The position numbers were made by a program, and so were the translations under genes. The notes below the pieces were generated by a model, which saw nothing but the letters and a program-made list of their open reading frames with translations, had not been told where the DNA came from and made no database searches. 64,000 nt of DNA, taken from JACQHM01 sp964535215. Lineage in GTDB: Bacteria; Methylomirabilota; Methylomirabilia; Methylomirabilales; JACQHM01. Below, one piece after another: positions 23,544 to 31,855 of this stretch. Position 1 is the stretch's first letter; each line of letters starts with the position of its first letter. The stretch lies in NCBI GenBank assembly GCA_964535215.1, contig CAZHST010000017.1:6869-70868 (forward strand), in the 5' to 3' direction.

Positions 23544-24548
23544 ATGCGGATCGCCATCATCCGGCTCACCTCGTTAGGGGATCTCGTCTACACCCTTCCC
23601 CTCGCCCACGCCCTTCGTTGCCACAGCCCGACTTCGCACATCGTGTGGATCGTCGAGGAGCGGGAGAAGACGCTTCTCCTTCACAATCCGGTTGTGGATG
23701 AGGTGGTGGTGGGTCCGACCCGCCGCTGGCGGCGGGAGCTGAAGACCCCCATCGGCGCCATGAAGGTCGCTCGCGAGGTTAAACTGCTGGGGCAAAGACT
23801 TAAGTCGCTTCAGCTCGATGTGGCCATCGATCCGCAGGGACTTCTCAAGAGCGCGATCTTCACCATCCTGACCCGGGCTCCCGTCCGGATCGGCTTTGGA
23901 TGGCGCCACGCCAGGGAGCCGCTTTCCTCCCTCTTCACCACCCATCGGGTGACTCCACCGGCCTCGGCCCTCCACCTGGTGGAGAAGCAATTGAGCCTCC
24001 TCCAGCCGCTTGGGATCCAACCCCGGGAGATCGCCTTCCCCCTCCCCTTTGTCCCATCCGCCGAGGAGAAGGCCGCAGCCCTGCTTCAACAGCATGGGGT
24101 GACCGGGCAGGATCGCCTGGTGGTCCTCATCCCGGCCACGAGGCGGCCTGCCAAGAAGTGGCCGCTGGCCTCCTTTCGCCTTTTGGCCGAGCGCCTGATG
24201 GACGAGGCCGGGGTTGGGGTCCTCCTCCTTGCCGGCCCTGGGGAGGAGGGGTTGCTCCAGGCTATAGCCCAAGGCCTTGATGGTCATCCCATCCTGGCCC
24301 CTTCCACCTCCATCCCTGAGGTCTTGGCGTTCCTCCGGCGGGCCCACTTAGCCGTTGGGAACGATACGGGCCCCCTCCACCTGGCCGCGGCCTTAGGGGT
24401 ACCTACCATCGGTCTCTACGGGCCTACCCGGCCTGAGCAGAACGGCCCCTATGGACCGAGGATCCGGGTCATCCAGAGCCCGACGCGGCGGATGGAGGAC
24501 ATCCCGGTGGAGGTGGTTTTCCAGGCTGTCGTCGAGTGGCTGTCGTAG
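23544..24548 (+). CDS. Glycosyltransferase family 9 (heptosyltransferase-like)
   Basis: The 334-residue protein begins M-R-I-A-I-I-R-L-T-S-L-G-D-L-V-Y-T-L-P, the standard start of LPS heptosyltransferases. It contains D-P-Q-G-L-L-K-S and the C-terminal nucleotide-sugar motif G-N-D-T-G-P-L-H-L-A-A-A-L-G-V-P-T-I-G-L-Y-G. ATG 23544 lies one base after the oxygenase stop codon, so the two are co-translated. It would transfer a heptose or related sugar to the inner core on the cytoplasmic face of the membrane. The next gene is a WaaE-like glycosyltransferase, consistent with LPS core assembly. Confidence 0.9.
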   Translation: MRIAIIRLTSLGDLVYTLPLAHALRCHSPTSHIVWIVEEREKTLLLHNPVVDEVVVGPTRRWRRELKTPIGAMKVAREVKLLGQRLKSLQLDVAIDPQGLLKSAIFTILTRAPVRIGFGWRHAREPLSSLFTTHRVTPPASALHLVEKQLSLLQPLGIQPREIAFPLPFVPSAEEKAAALLQQHGVTGQDRLVVLIPATRRPAKKWPLASFRLLAERLMDEAGVGVLLLAGPGEEGLLQAIAQGLDGHPILAPSTSIPEVLAFLRRAHLAVGNDTGPLHLAAALGVPTIGLYGPTRPEQNGPYGPRIRVIQSPTRRMEDIPVEVVFQAVVEWLS

Positions 24549-24579
24549 GGGATTCCGTTCTTCTTGAGGAAGGGGAATC

Positions 24580-25386
24580 ATGGCTCAGGGGCTTTCGGTG
24601 ACGATCATCACGAAAAACGAGGAGGGGCGGATCCGCAGGTGTCTGGAGAGTGTGAGCTGGGCCCAGGAGATCGTGGTGGTGGATGCGGAGTCGACTGACC
24701 GAACGGTCGAGATCGTCCGGGCGTTCACGCCAAAGGTCTTTGTCAGGCCCTGGCCTGGTTTTTCAGCCCAGAAGAACTTCGCCATCGCCCAGGCCACCCA
24801 ACCCTGGATCCTTGCTCTAGACGCCGATGAGTGGGTGAGCCCGGAGCTTCGCGAGGAGATCCAGGCTGTTCTCGAGGCCGACGGTCCTCTGGACGGATAC
24901 TACATCCCCCGCAGGGGCTTTTTCTTAGGCCGGTGGATCCGCCACGGTACCTGGTTCCCCGACTACCAGCTCCGCCTCTTCCGACGGGGCCGTGGGGCCT
25001 TTCAGGCCAAAAGCGTCCATGAGGCGGTGGAGGTCAAGGGGCGGCTCGGCTACCTCAAGGCCCCCCTCCTCCATTTCAGCTACCACGGCATTGGGGACTT
25101 CGTCCAACGGTCTAACCTCTATTCCAGCCTGGCCGCCCAGGATCTCATTCGCCGGGGTAAGCGGATCTCGGTAGCAGATCTCCTCCTCCGCCCACTCGGT
25201 CGGTTTTGCTCGATGTACTTCCTCCACCGGGGTTTCCTGGATGGAAGACACGGTCTCCTCCTCGCTATTCTTTACAGTTACTATGTCTTCCTCCGCTCCG
25301 CGAAGGCGTGGGAAATCAGCTGGGGGTCGGCGATCACACCTTTGAAAAACCCCGACCAGGCTGACCAGGATCCGCCGCGGGAGTAG
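24580..25386 (+). CDS. Glycosyltransferase family 2, WaaE/KdtX-like
   Basis: The 268-residue GT-A fold protein has the N-terminal pattern S-V-T-I-I-T-K-N-E-E, then V-V-D-A-E-S-T-D and the metal-binding L-A-L-D-A-D-E-W. These are typical of LPS inner-core beta-1,4-glucosyltransferases of the WaaE type. A C-terminal amphipathic region with basic residues (R-P-L-G-R-F-C-S-M-Y) could attach it to the membrane. It follows the heptosyltransferase gene by 31 bases and has an AGGAAGGGG Shine-Dalgarno. Confidence 0.88.
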   Translation: MAQGLSVTIITKNEEGRIRRCLESVSWAQEIVVVDAESTDRTVEIVRAFTPKVFVRPWPGFSAQKNFAIAQATQPWILALDADEWVSPELREEIQAVLEADGPLDGYYIPRRGFFLGRWIRHGTWFPDYQLRLFRRGRGAFQAKSVHEAVEVKGRLGYLKAPLLHFSYHGIGDFVQRSNLYSSLAAQDLIRRGKRISVADLLLRPLGRFCSMYFLHRGFLDGRHGLLLAILYSYYVFLRSAKAWEISWGSAITPLKNPDQADQDPPRE

Positions 25387-25443
25387 AATGGAAGGCTCCC
25401 CTTGACCTTTCCTCTCCTCTGGCGACAATAAAGGGCAATCCCG

Positions 25444-26205
25444 ATGGAGAAGCTAAGAGTCGAGGATCTCCATCTCAGCTTCAAAGGGGTCAAGGCCATT
25501 GACGGGGTCGGCTTCGGGGTCCAACAGGGGGAGATCTTCGCCATTATCGGACCGAATGGGGCGGGGAAGACGTCGGTCCTAAACTGCATTAGCGGCTTCT
25601 ACCGGCCGGAGAGGGGGAGGATCTTCCTCAACGGGAGAGAGATCACGACCCTCCCTCCGCAGAAGCGGGCTGCCCTTGGGGTGGCCAGGACCTTTCAGAA
25701 TGTCGAGCTGTACCGGAGCGGGACGGTGGTGGCCAACATCCTGGCCGGGAGGATCCCGAAGATGCGGCGGGGGATCATCGCCGCCGGGATCTACTGGGGA
25801 CCGAAGCAGCGAGAGGAGATCGTCCACCGGATCAAGGCCGAGGAGATCCTGGATTTTCTCGACCTGGAGGAGTACCGGTACCGGATCGTCCGGGAGCTCT
25901 CCTACGGGATTCAGAAAAAAGTGGAGCTGGGAAGGGCTCTTGCCCTCGAGCCGAAGCTCCTCCTCCTTGACGAGATCATGGCCGGCTTGACCGTTGATGA
26001 GAAGCTGGACATGGCCCGGTACATCCTCGAGCTGAAGGAGGTCAGGAAGATCCCAATTATCCTGATCGAGCACGATATGGGGGTTGTCATGGACCTGGCC
26101 GATCGGGTCCTGGTCATGGACTATGGTCGGGTGATCGCCTTGGGGGTTCCGAAAGAGATCCGGGGAGATCCCATGGTGGTCCAGGCCTACCTGGGGGATG
26201 GATGA
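25444..26205 (+). CDS. livG: Branched-chain amino acid-type ABC transporter ATPase (LivG)
   Basis: The 253-residue protein has Walker A G-P-N-G-A-G-K-T, a modified signature loop L-S-Y-G-I-Q-K-K, Walker B L-L-L-L-D-E-I-M-A-G-L and switch His I-E-H-D-M. These features, with the R-T-F-Q-N-V-E segment, place it in the LivG group. It overlaps the acyl-CoA synthetase gene by four bases (ATGA), and LivH and LivM genes follow, but no LivF or LivK gene lies in this cluster. The cargo of such synthetase-linked Liv systems is often not an amino acid; carboxylic acids are plausible. Confidence 0.9.
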   Translation: MEKLRVEDLHLSFKGVKAIDGVGFGVQQGEIFAIIGPNGAGKTSVLNCISGFYRPERGRIFLNGREITTLPPQKRAALGVARTFQNVELYRSGTVVANILAGRIPKMRRGIIAAGIYWGPKQREEIVHRIKAEEILDFLDLEEYRYRIVRELSYGIQKKVELGRALALEPKLLLLDEIMAGLTVDEKLDMARYILELKEVRKIPIILIEHDMGVVMDLADRVLVMDYGRVIALGVPKEIRGDPMVVQAYLGDG

Positions 26206-28133
26206 AGACCATGGATCGTTCAGCCTTCGCTGCTCTGGACACCTTCCCGAAGCTGCTCAGGAAACGGGCGGTGGAGCACCCAAAGCGGGTGGCATACCGG
26301 GAGAAGACCCTGGGGATCTGGCGCCCCTTGACCTGGGGGGAACTTTACGAGCGTGTAAAGACCTTTGCCCTTGGCCTGGTCACCCTTGGATTCCAGCCAG
26401 GGGATAAGCTCGCCATCATCGGCGACAACCGGCCGGAGCTGTTCATCGCCTCCCTCGCCGCCCAGGCGATAGGGGGCGCTTCCCTGGGCCTCTACCAGGA
26501 TAGCCTTCCTGAGCAGATCCAGGCCCTCCTCGATTGGTCCGACGCCAAATTCATCCTGTGTGAAGACCAGGAACAGACGGATAAGATCCTGAGGATCCGA
26601 GAGGGGCTCCCGAAGGTGGAGCGGGTTGTTGTGGACGATCCCAAGGGGATGTGGCGGTACTTCCCTGATCCTTGGTTGATCACCTTTGAGGAGGTCGAAC
26701 GGCTTGGGGGGGAGCAAAGCCGGAGGGAAGAAGGGGTCTTCGAGGGAATGATCGAGAGGGGGAAGGGAGACGATGTCGCCATTCTCTGCCTAACCTCTGG
26801 GACGACAGCCCTCCCGAAGATGGCCCTCCTGACCCACAGGAACCTGATCAGCCAGGGGTTGAACCTTTTGGCCATTGACCCGGTCCATCCAACCGATGAG
26901 TTCGTCTCCTATCTCCCCTTCGCCTGGATCGGGGAGCAGATGATCTCCTTGACGCTTCATCTCCTCGTCGGCTTCACCGTCAACTTCCCTGAGGAGCCCG
27001 AGACGGCCCAGCGGGACTTCCGGGAGATCGGTCCCCACTTCACCTTCTCCTCCCCCAAGTTCTACGAGGGTCTCCACGCTGGCATCACCTTCCGGATCCT
27101 CGATGCCGGGAGGCTTCGGCGGCTGGTGTACGAGTGGTCCTTGAAGGTGGGGGAGCGAGCGGTGGAGCTGGAGGCGGCAGGAAAGCGGGTCCCCTTCCCG
27201 ATCAGGTTTCTCCGAAGGACCCTCTGCTCCTGGCTTGTCTACCGTCCGATCCTCGACAAGGTGGGGTTGAAGAGGATAAGGGTAGCCTGGAGCGGGGGGG
27301 CGGCGTTGGGGGCCGACTACTTTCGGTTCTTTCGGGCCCTCGGGCTCAACCTGAAGCAGATCTATGGCCAGACGGAGGTCTGCGGCATCTCAACCGTTCA
27401 CCCCCCTGGGGAGGTCAAGTTCTGGACCATGGGGCGGCCGATCCTGGACACCGAGATCCGGGTCATGGACGACGGTGAGCTCCTCACCCGAAGTGCCAGC
27501 GTCCTCCAGGGTTACTACAAGAACCCCGAGGCGACGGCCAAGGCCCTCCGGGATGGCTGGCTCTACTCCGGGGACTACGGGGCCATTGATGACGATGGCC
27601 ATATCATCTGCTTCGACCGGATGGGGGATGTGATCACCCTGAAGGATGGGACCATCGTGGCCCCCCAGGTGGTGGAGAACATGCTGAAGTTCACCCCCTG
27701 GGTCCTGGAGGCCTGGGTGGTTGGACCGGATCGGCCTTATCTTGCAGCGATCCTGAACATTGATATGCGGACCGTCGGGCGATGGGCCGAGGACCAGGGG
27801 ATCGCCTATACAAGCTACATGGACCTCTCCCAGAAGCCCCAGGTCGTGGACCTCCTTGGTCAGGTGATCCGGGAGGCGAACAGACGAATGAAGAAGGAGT
27901 GGCGGATCAAACGGTTCGTCTCCTTCTACAAGGAGTTCCACCCCGACGATGACGAGCTGACCCGGACGAGAAAGCTCAGGAGGCGTTTCCTCCTGGAGAA
28001 GTACGCGGATCTGGTCGAGGCCCTCTATACGGACCTGGACCAGTTCACCGTTTCCATTGACGTCCGCTACGAGGATGGATCCCTCGCAACCATTAAGACC
28101 CCTTTGTCCATCAGGACGATCCCCGAGGAGTGA
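26202..28133 (+). CDS. AMP-dependent long-chain-type acyl-CoA synthetase
   Basis: The 643-residue protein has the ATP-binding loop T-S-G-T-T-A-L-P-K, the adenylate motif Y-G-Q-T-E-V-C-G, the hinge Y-S-G-D-Y-G-A-I-D-D-D-G-H, and the C-terminal D-E-L-T-R-T-R-K-L-R-R with the catalytic-loop region. It is the size of FadD15/ACSL-like long-chain enzymes. It would activate a carboxylic acid to acyl-CoA at the inner face of the membrane. Sandwiched between LivG and LivH genes with a four-base overlap on one side and a one-base gap on the other, it is likely coupled to transport: import followed by CoA trapping. That coupling is inferred. Confidence 0.9.
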   Translation: MKTMDRSAFAALDTFPKLLRKRAVEHPKRVAYREKTLGIWRPLTWGELYERVKTFALGLVTLGFQPGDKLAIIGDNRPELFIASLAAQAIGGASLGLYQDSLPEQIQALLDWSDAKFILCEDQEQTDKILRIREGLPKVERVVVDDPKGMWRYFPDPWLITFEEVERLGGEQSRREEGVFEGMIERGKGDDVAILCLTSGTTALPKMALLTHRNLISQGLNLLAIDPVHPTDEFVSYLPFAWIGEQMISLTLHLLVGFTVNFPEEPETAQRDFREIGPHFTFSSPKFYEGLHAGITFRILDAGRLRRLVYEWSLKVGERAVELEAAGKRVPFPIRFLRRTLCSWLVYRPILDKVGLKRIRVAWSGGAALGADYFRFFRALGLNLKQIYGQTEVCGISTVHPPGEVKFWTMGRPILDTEIRVMDDGELLTRSASVLQGYYKNPEATAKALRDGWLYSGDYGAIDDDGHIICFDRMGDVITLKDGTIVAPQVVENMLKFTPWVLEAWVVGPDRPYLAAILNIDMRTVGRWAEDQGIAYTSYMDLSQKPQVVDLLGQVIREANRRMKKEWRIKRFVSFYKEFHPDDDELTRTRKLRRRFLLEKYADLVEALYTDLDQFTVSIDVRYEDGSLATIKTPLSIRTIPEE

Positions 28134-28134
28134 G

Positions 28135-29013
28135 GTGGAATACTGGCTCCAACTCGTCACCACTGGCCTTGCCATCGGGAGCATCTATGCCGTCATCGCC
28201 CTGGGTTTCGTCATCATCTACAAGGCGACCAAGATCTTTAACTTTGCCCATCCCGAGCTGGTTCTCTTCGGGGGGTATCTTGCCATTGCCCTGGTCCACT
28301 ACCTCCCCTTTCCCTTGGCCATCCTGGCGACGATCCTGATCGCGGGGCTCCTTGGCTTTATCATCGAACGCCTCTTCATGCGTCCCCTCTTCGGCCAGCC
28401 CCTCCTGTCTGTTGTGATCGTCACCTTGGCCTTGGGCTACATCATCAGGGGGGTTCTGATCGGCCTCTGGGGTGTTGACACAAAGACCTTCCCTCCCTAC
28501 CTTCCAACGGGAACCGTAACCGTGGCCGGCGTCATGATCCCCCTGGTCGGTCTCTGGGCCCTCCTGACGGCCCTTGTCCTCCTCTCCCTTCTCCTGGCTT
28601 TCTTCCACTTTACCCGGATCGGGATTGCCATGCGGGCCGTTGCCAACGATCAGCTTTCGGCCTCCACCCTGGGGGTGAGCCTAAGGAGAATCTTTGCGTA
28701 CTCGTGGGCCCTCGCGTCCATCGTGGGGGCCGTTGGAGGGATCGTCCTGGGCAACTGGCTTGGCGTGAACATCGCCCTGGCAGGAAGTGGCCTGAAGGTG
28801 GTCGCGGCCATCCTCCTGGGGGGACTGGACAGCATCCCTGGAGCGATCCTTGGGGGCTTTCTCCTGGGCCTCATCGAGAATGTCATCGGTGGATGGGTGG
28901 ATGCCCACCTCCTGTACGGGTTTAAAGACATCGTCGCCTTCGTGCTGATCCTCCTCGTCCTGCTTATCAAGCCCTATGGGCTCTTCGGCACGGAACAGGT
29001 TGAACGCCTCTAA
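28135..29013 (+). CDS. livH: Branched-chain amino acid-type ABC permease (LivH)
   Basis: The 292-residue membrane protein has about eight helices and LivH hallmarks: L-A-I-G-S-I-Y-A-V-I-A-L-G-F-V-I-I-Y near the N-terminus, N-F-A-H-P-E-L-V, and the R-A-V-A-N-D-Q-L-S-A coupling-helix region. The start is GTG 28135, one base after the synthetase stop, because the GAGGAG of the preceding codons serves as Shine-Dalgarno and the protein aligns from there. A longer reading upstream would overlap the synthetase gene. Together with LivM it forms the membrane channel. Confidence 0.9.
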   Translation: MEYWLQLVTTGLAIGSIYAVIALGFVIIYKATKIFNFAHPELVLFGGYLAIALVHYLPFPLAILATILIAGLLGFIIERLFMRPLFGQPLLSVVIVTLALGYIIRGVLIGLWGVDTKTFPPYLPTGTVTVAGVMIPLVGLWALLTALVLLSLLLAFFHFTRIGIAMRAVANDQLSASTLGVSLRRIFAYSWALASIVGAVGGIVLGNWLGVNIALAGSGLKVVAAILLGGLDSIPGAILGGFLLGLIENVIGGWVDAHLLYGFKDIVAFVLILLVLLIKPYGLFGTEQVERL

Positions 29014-29051
29014 AGGAGGGATCGGCCATCCGTCGAATTGAACGATAGATC

Positions 29052-30083
29052 ATGTGGCGCCCTTCGGGAGAGTTCAAGCAGACGTACCAAGCGGAGATGG
29101 CCCTGATCCAGACCCGGTGGAGGGGCCTTGGCTTAGCAGCCATCCTCCTGGCCTCGGCCTCTGCCCCGCTCTACCTCGGCCGTTACCTCTTCCTTTTGAA
29201 CAACATCGGGATCTTTGCGTTGGCCGCGATCGGCCTAAACATCCTGACCGGGTATGCCGGTCAGATCTCCCTGGGGACTGCCGCCTTCATGGCCATCGGG
29301 GCCTACCTCTCGGCGACCTTCATCGAGCACCTGCCCTTTCCCCTGCCGACCTTCCTTGCAGGGATCACCGCGGCCCTCGTCGGCCTGGTCGTTGGCCTCC
29401 CCTCCCTCCGCTTAAAGGGCCTCTACCTTGCGATGGCCACCTTGGCGTTCCAACTGGTAACCGAGTACGCCATCATCCATATCGTCGGGGGGACCGGGGG
29501 GGTCATCGTTGACCCTATCAGGATCGGTCCTTTCGTGTTCAACTCCGAGACCAAAACCTACGCTCTCACCCTGGTGGTGCTCATCGCCGGCGCCCTCTTC
29601 GCTGCCAACCTGGCCAGGACCCATGTGGGGCTGGCCTTCATGGCCATCCGGGATAAGGACTATGCCGCCCCCGTGCTGGGGGTCAACCTCCTGAGGTACA
29701 AGACCGCGGCCTTCGCCCTCTCGGCCTTCTACGCGGGGGTGGCCGGGAGCCTGTGGGCCCACTATGTGGGGATCATCACCCCGGAACATTTCACCTTGAC
29801 CCAATCCATTGATTTTTTAGCCATGGTGGTGGTCGGGGGGTTAGGGACGACATGGGGGCCGCTCCTGGGAACGGCCTTCTTGGTGGGGACGAGCCAACTG
29901 CTCCGGATCTCCACCCCCCAGGTTACCACCTACCTCCCTTGGTTCGCCGCCTGGGCCACCCCCATGAAGGAGATCCTCTTCGGGGTCCTGATCATCCTGT
30001 TCCTGATCCTGGAACCCGGAGGTCTAGAGGCCCTCTGTCGAAAGATCAAGCGGTTCTTCGAACTGTGGCCCTTTGCCTATTAG
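29052..30083 (+). CDS. livM: Branched-chain amino acid-type ABC permease (LivM)
   Basis: The 343-residue protein has about nine hydrophobic helices and LivM motifs: G-L-N-I-L-T-G-Y-A-G-Q-I-S-L-G, P-S-L-R-L-K-G-L-Y-L-A-M-A-T-L, and R-D-K-D-Y-A-A-P-V-L-G-V as coupling helix. A region M-V-V-V-G-G-L-G-T-T-W-G-P-L-L-G follows. The start at ATG 29052 lacks a close Shine-Dalgarno; ATG 29097 is an alternative. It is the last transport gene of this cluster, where LivK and LivF would normally be expected nearby. Confidence 0.9.
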   Translation: MWRPSGEFKQTYQAEMALIQTRWRGLGLAAILLASASAPLYLGRYLFLLNNIGIFALAAIGLNILTGYAGQISLGTAAFMAIGAYLSATFIEHLPFPLPTFLAGITAALVGLVVGLPSLRLKGLYLAMATLAFQLVTEYAIIHIVGGTGGVIVDPIRIGPFVFNSETKTYALTLVVLIAGALFAANLARTHVGLAFMAIRDKDYAAPVLGVNLLRYKTAAFALSAFYAGVAGSLWAHYVGIITPEHFTLTQSIDFLAMVVVGGLGTTWGPLLGTAFLVGTSQLLRISTPQVTTYLPWFAAWATPMKEILFGVLIILFLILEPGGLEALCRKIKRFFELWPFAY

Positions 30084-30093
30084 CACCAGGAAC

Positions 30094-30115
30094 GTTCAGC
30101 AGTCAGCCCTCAGCC
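30094..30115 (-). repeat. Second copy of the GCTGA-rich dispersed repeat
   Basis: Read on the minus strand, this 22-base element matches 4212-4233 at 19 of 22 positions. It sits in the short gap between livM and the CMD-family gene, like the first copy in an intergenic position. Confidence 0.45.
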
Positions 30116-30137
30116 GTGGAGAAGGAGGACAAGGTCC

Positions 30138-30545
30138 ATGCCCAAGGACAAACGGGAAGCCGGACGGGCCCTGGTAAAACGGATCTGGGGTCCAAAGGTG
30201 GCGGCTGAGCTGGAGAAGGGGTGGGAGGAACTCCATCCCGATCTGGCCCGCTTCATCCTCGAGTTTGTGTCCGCCGAGGTTTGGAGCCGTCCGACCCTCG
30301 ATTTGAAAACCCGGAGCCTGTGCACGTTGGCGGCGGTCACCGCTTTAGGGAGGCTCGACCAGGTCCGTCTCCATACCCGGGGGGCCCTGGGGAACGGGGC
30401 GACCCCGGAAGAGATCAAAGAGGTCCTGCTCCACCTCTGCGTGTATGCCGGCTTCCCCGCCGGCTGGGCGGCCCTCCGGGCCGCTCATGAGGTCTTGACC
30501 GAGCTCGAGGCCGAAGGTCAACGGCCGCGGAAGAAGGCGAAGTGA
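30138..30545 (+). CDS. Carboxymuconolactone decarboxylase (CMD/AhpD-like) family protein
   Basis: The 135-residue cytoplasmic protein shows the CMD pattern: D-L-K-T-R-S-L-C-T-L-A-A-V-T-A-L-G, then H-T-R-G-A-L-G-N-G-A-T-P-E-E-I-K-E-V-L-L-H and V-Y-A-G-F-P-A-G-W. It has only isolated cysteines and no C-x-x-C pair, so it resembles the decarboxylase branch rather than the peroxidase AhpD. The Shine-Dalgarno GAAGGAGG lies 9 bases upstream. Its position after the liv genes suggests a role in catabolism of the imported acid, but the reaction is unknown. Confidence 0.85.
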   Translation: MPKDKREAGRALVKRIWGPKVAAELEKGWEELHPDLARFILEFVSAEVWSRPTLDLKTRSLCTLAAVTALGRLDQVRLHTRGALGNGATPEEIKEVLLHLCVYAGFPAGWAALRAAHEVLTELEAEGQRPRKKAK

Positions 30546-30557
30546 GCGTGAAGGCCC

Positions 30558-31484
30558 ATGGACCGGAACCGATGGCTGGTGGCAGCCCTTGCCCTCCTCC
30601 TCGCAACCGGGTGTCAAACGACCTCTCCCGAAGCCCTGCGGGTCTCCCTGGGACAAAAACCACCAATCGCTCACACCCAGCGGATCCTCCTCGGCGAAAC
30701 CTCCCTCTCGAAACGATACGCCTTACGGATCCACACCGGCCAGGGATGGAGGTTTGAGTATTACCTGAGGGTGCCTCGGGGGGTGTCAAAGCCGATCCCG
30801 GCCGTCCTGGTCCTGGCCGGGTTTGAGACGGGGCGCCAGGCCCTGGACTTTCTGGATGAACGGGACGATGTCATTCTCCTCAGCATGGATTATCCCTATG
30901 AAGGGCCCTCAGAGTTTAAAGGTTTCAACCTCTTTAGAGCGGTCCCTTCCCTCCGGCGCATGGGCCTCGCCACGGTGGAAGCCGGTTCCCTCGCCCTCGA
31001 CTATTTCTGGGAGCAACCCCAGGTGGATCGGGACAAGATCATCCTCATCGGGGTCAGCTTCGGCAGCATCTTTACGACGATCCTCGGGGGCCTGGACCAG
31101 CGGGCGAGGGTGGTGGTCCTGATCTACGGCGGGGGGGATCTTCCCCTCCTCATCCAGCGAAACCTCCGTGGGGAGCCCTGGTGGCTTCCTTCCTTCGTCA
31201 TCCCTCCCCTTGTCAAAGCCTTCTTCGACGATTTCGAACCCCTCCGTTTTGTGGAATGGATCTCCCCCAGGTTCCTCCTGATGATCAACAGCCGCCAGGA
31301 TGAGTTCTTCCCTGCCGCCTCAACCGAGGCCCTCTTCCAACGGGCGAAGGAGCCAAAGAAGCTGATCTGGTACGAGACGGGCCACATGGACCTCTTCGAC
31401 CCCTCCCTGATCAGGCGATTGACCCAGGAAGTGGTCAAGGAGCTGCGGAACGCCGGCTATTTTCCACCTCCCGACCCCCTTTGA
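30558..31484 (+). CDS. Lipoprotein alpha/beta hydrolase
   Basis: The 308-residue protein begins with a lipoprotein signal peptide (W-L-V-A-A-L-A-L-L-L-A-T-G-C), so Cys19 would be lipidated. The mature part is an alpha/beta hydrolase with the nucleophile elbow G-V-S-F-G-S, an acidic residue in S-R-Q-D-E-F and a C-terminal His in E-T-G-H-M-D, forming a complete triad. It would act as an esterase or peptidase anchored to the inner or outer membrane on the periplasmic side. It starts 12 bases after the CMD-family gene. The substrate is unknown. Confidence 0.85.
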   Translation: MDRNRWLVAALALLLATGCQTTSPEALRVSLGQKPPIAHTQRILLGETSLSKRYALRIHTGQGWRFEYYLRVPRGVSKPIPAVLVLAGFETGRQALDFLDERDDVILLSMDYPYEGPSEFKGFNLFRAVPSLRRMGLATVEAGSLALDYFWEQPQVDRDKIILIGVSFGSIFTTILGGLDQRARVVVLIYGGGDLPLLIQRNLRGEPWWLPSFVIPPLVKAFFDDFEPLRFVEWISPRFLLMINSRQDEFFPAASTEALFQRAKEPKKLIWYETGHMDLFDPSLIRRLTQEVVKELRNAGYFPPPDPL

Positions 31485-31541
31485 TGATTCCTGACTCTCT
31501 TTGTCCCCTTTTTAGGACCTCCGGTCCACCCGAGAAAACCC

Positions 31542-31571
31542 TTGACCTGGAAGAGAAAGCCAGGCTAGGAT
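31542..31571 (+). promoter_or_regulatory. Possible promoter for the second Nramp-related gene
   Basis: TTGACC (31542-31547), an 18-base spacer and TAGGAT (31566-31571). The match is moderate (5 of 6 and 4 of 6). The resulting leader would be about 280 bases long. Confidence 0.4.
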
Positions 31572-31685
31572 AAACCACGGCTGAAAGCCCCCTTGGACCG
31601 CGAGGCGTTGAGAAGGATTGGCCGGTGGAACGGAGGGAGTCGGTAGGAGGTTTAAGGGGTTTCGCCAAGATCCGAACCCGTTCGA

Positions 31686-31730
31686 GAGGCCCTCTTGAAG
31701 AAGGACATTCATGAGGGCCTCAAGCTTTTT
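31686..31730 (+). terminator. Terminator-like hairpin in the leader (possible attenuator)
   Basis: GAGGCCCTC (31686-31694) pairs perfectly with GAGGGCCTC (31713-31721) across an 18-base loop. AAGC and five T residues (31726-31730) follow. It could end the upstream operon or act as an attenuator of the transporter gene. Confidence 0.5.
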
Positions 31731-31855
31731 CGGGATAGAAAAGGCTTCTTTCGCGGCTGCCGAGAACCGATTCGGGGAAGGGAGGTATCCAGAGGGGGCT
31801 TTCCAAGGCGTGGGGGAACGGGAGGGTTCGTTTGACCAAAGGGAGGGAATGGGAG

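Larger units (their letters stand above)
31485..31855 (+). other. Long leader region upstream of the second Nramp-related gene
   Basis: This 371-base stretch has no convincing gene. It holds a possible promoter (31542-31571) and a terminator-like hairpin (31686-31730) about 125 bases before the start codon. I do not recognise a known riboswitch class. Confidence 0.55.

Noticed and set aside
25387..25443. A promoter (TTGACC) before livG
   Set aside because: No acceptable -10 box lies at 16-18 bases, so the match is not convincing.
31485..31855. A manganese (yybP-ykoY) or magnesium (M-box) riboswitch in the transporter leader
   Set aside because: I could not find the conserved loops of either class; only a simple hairpin with a short T-run is visible.
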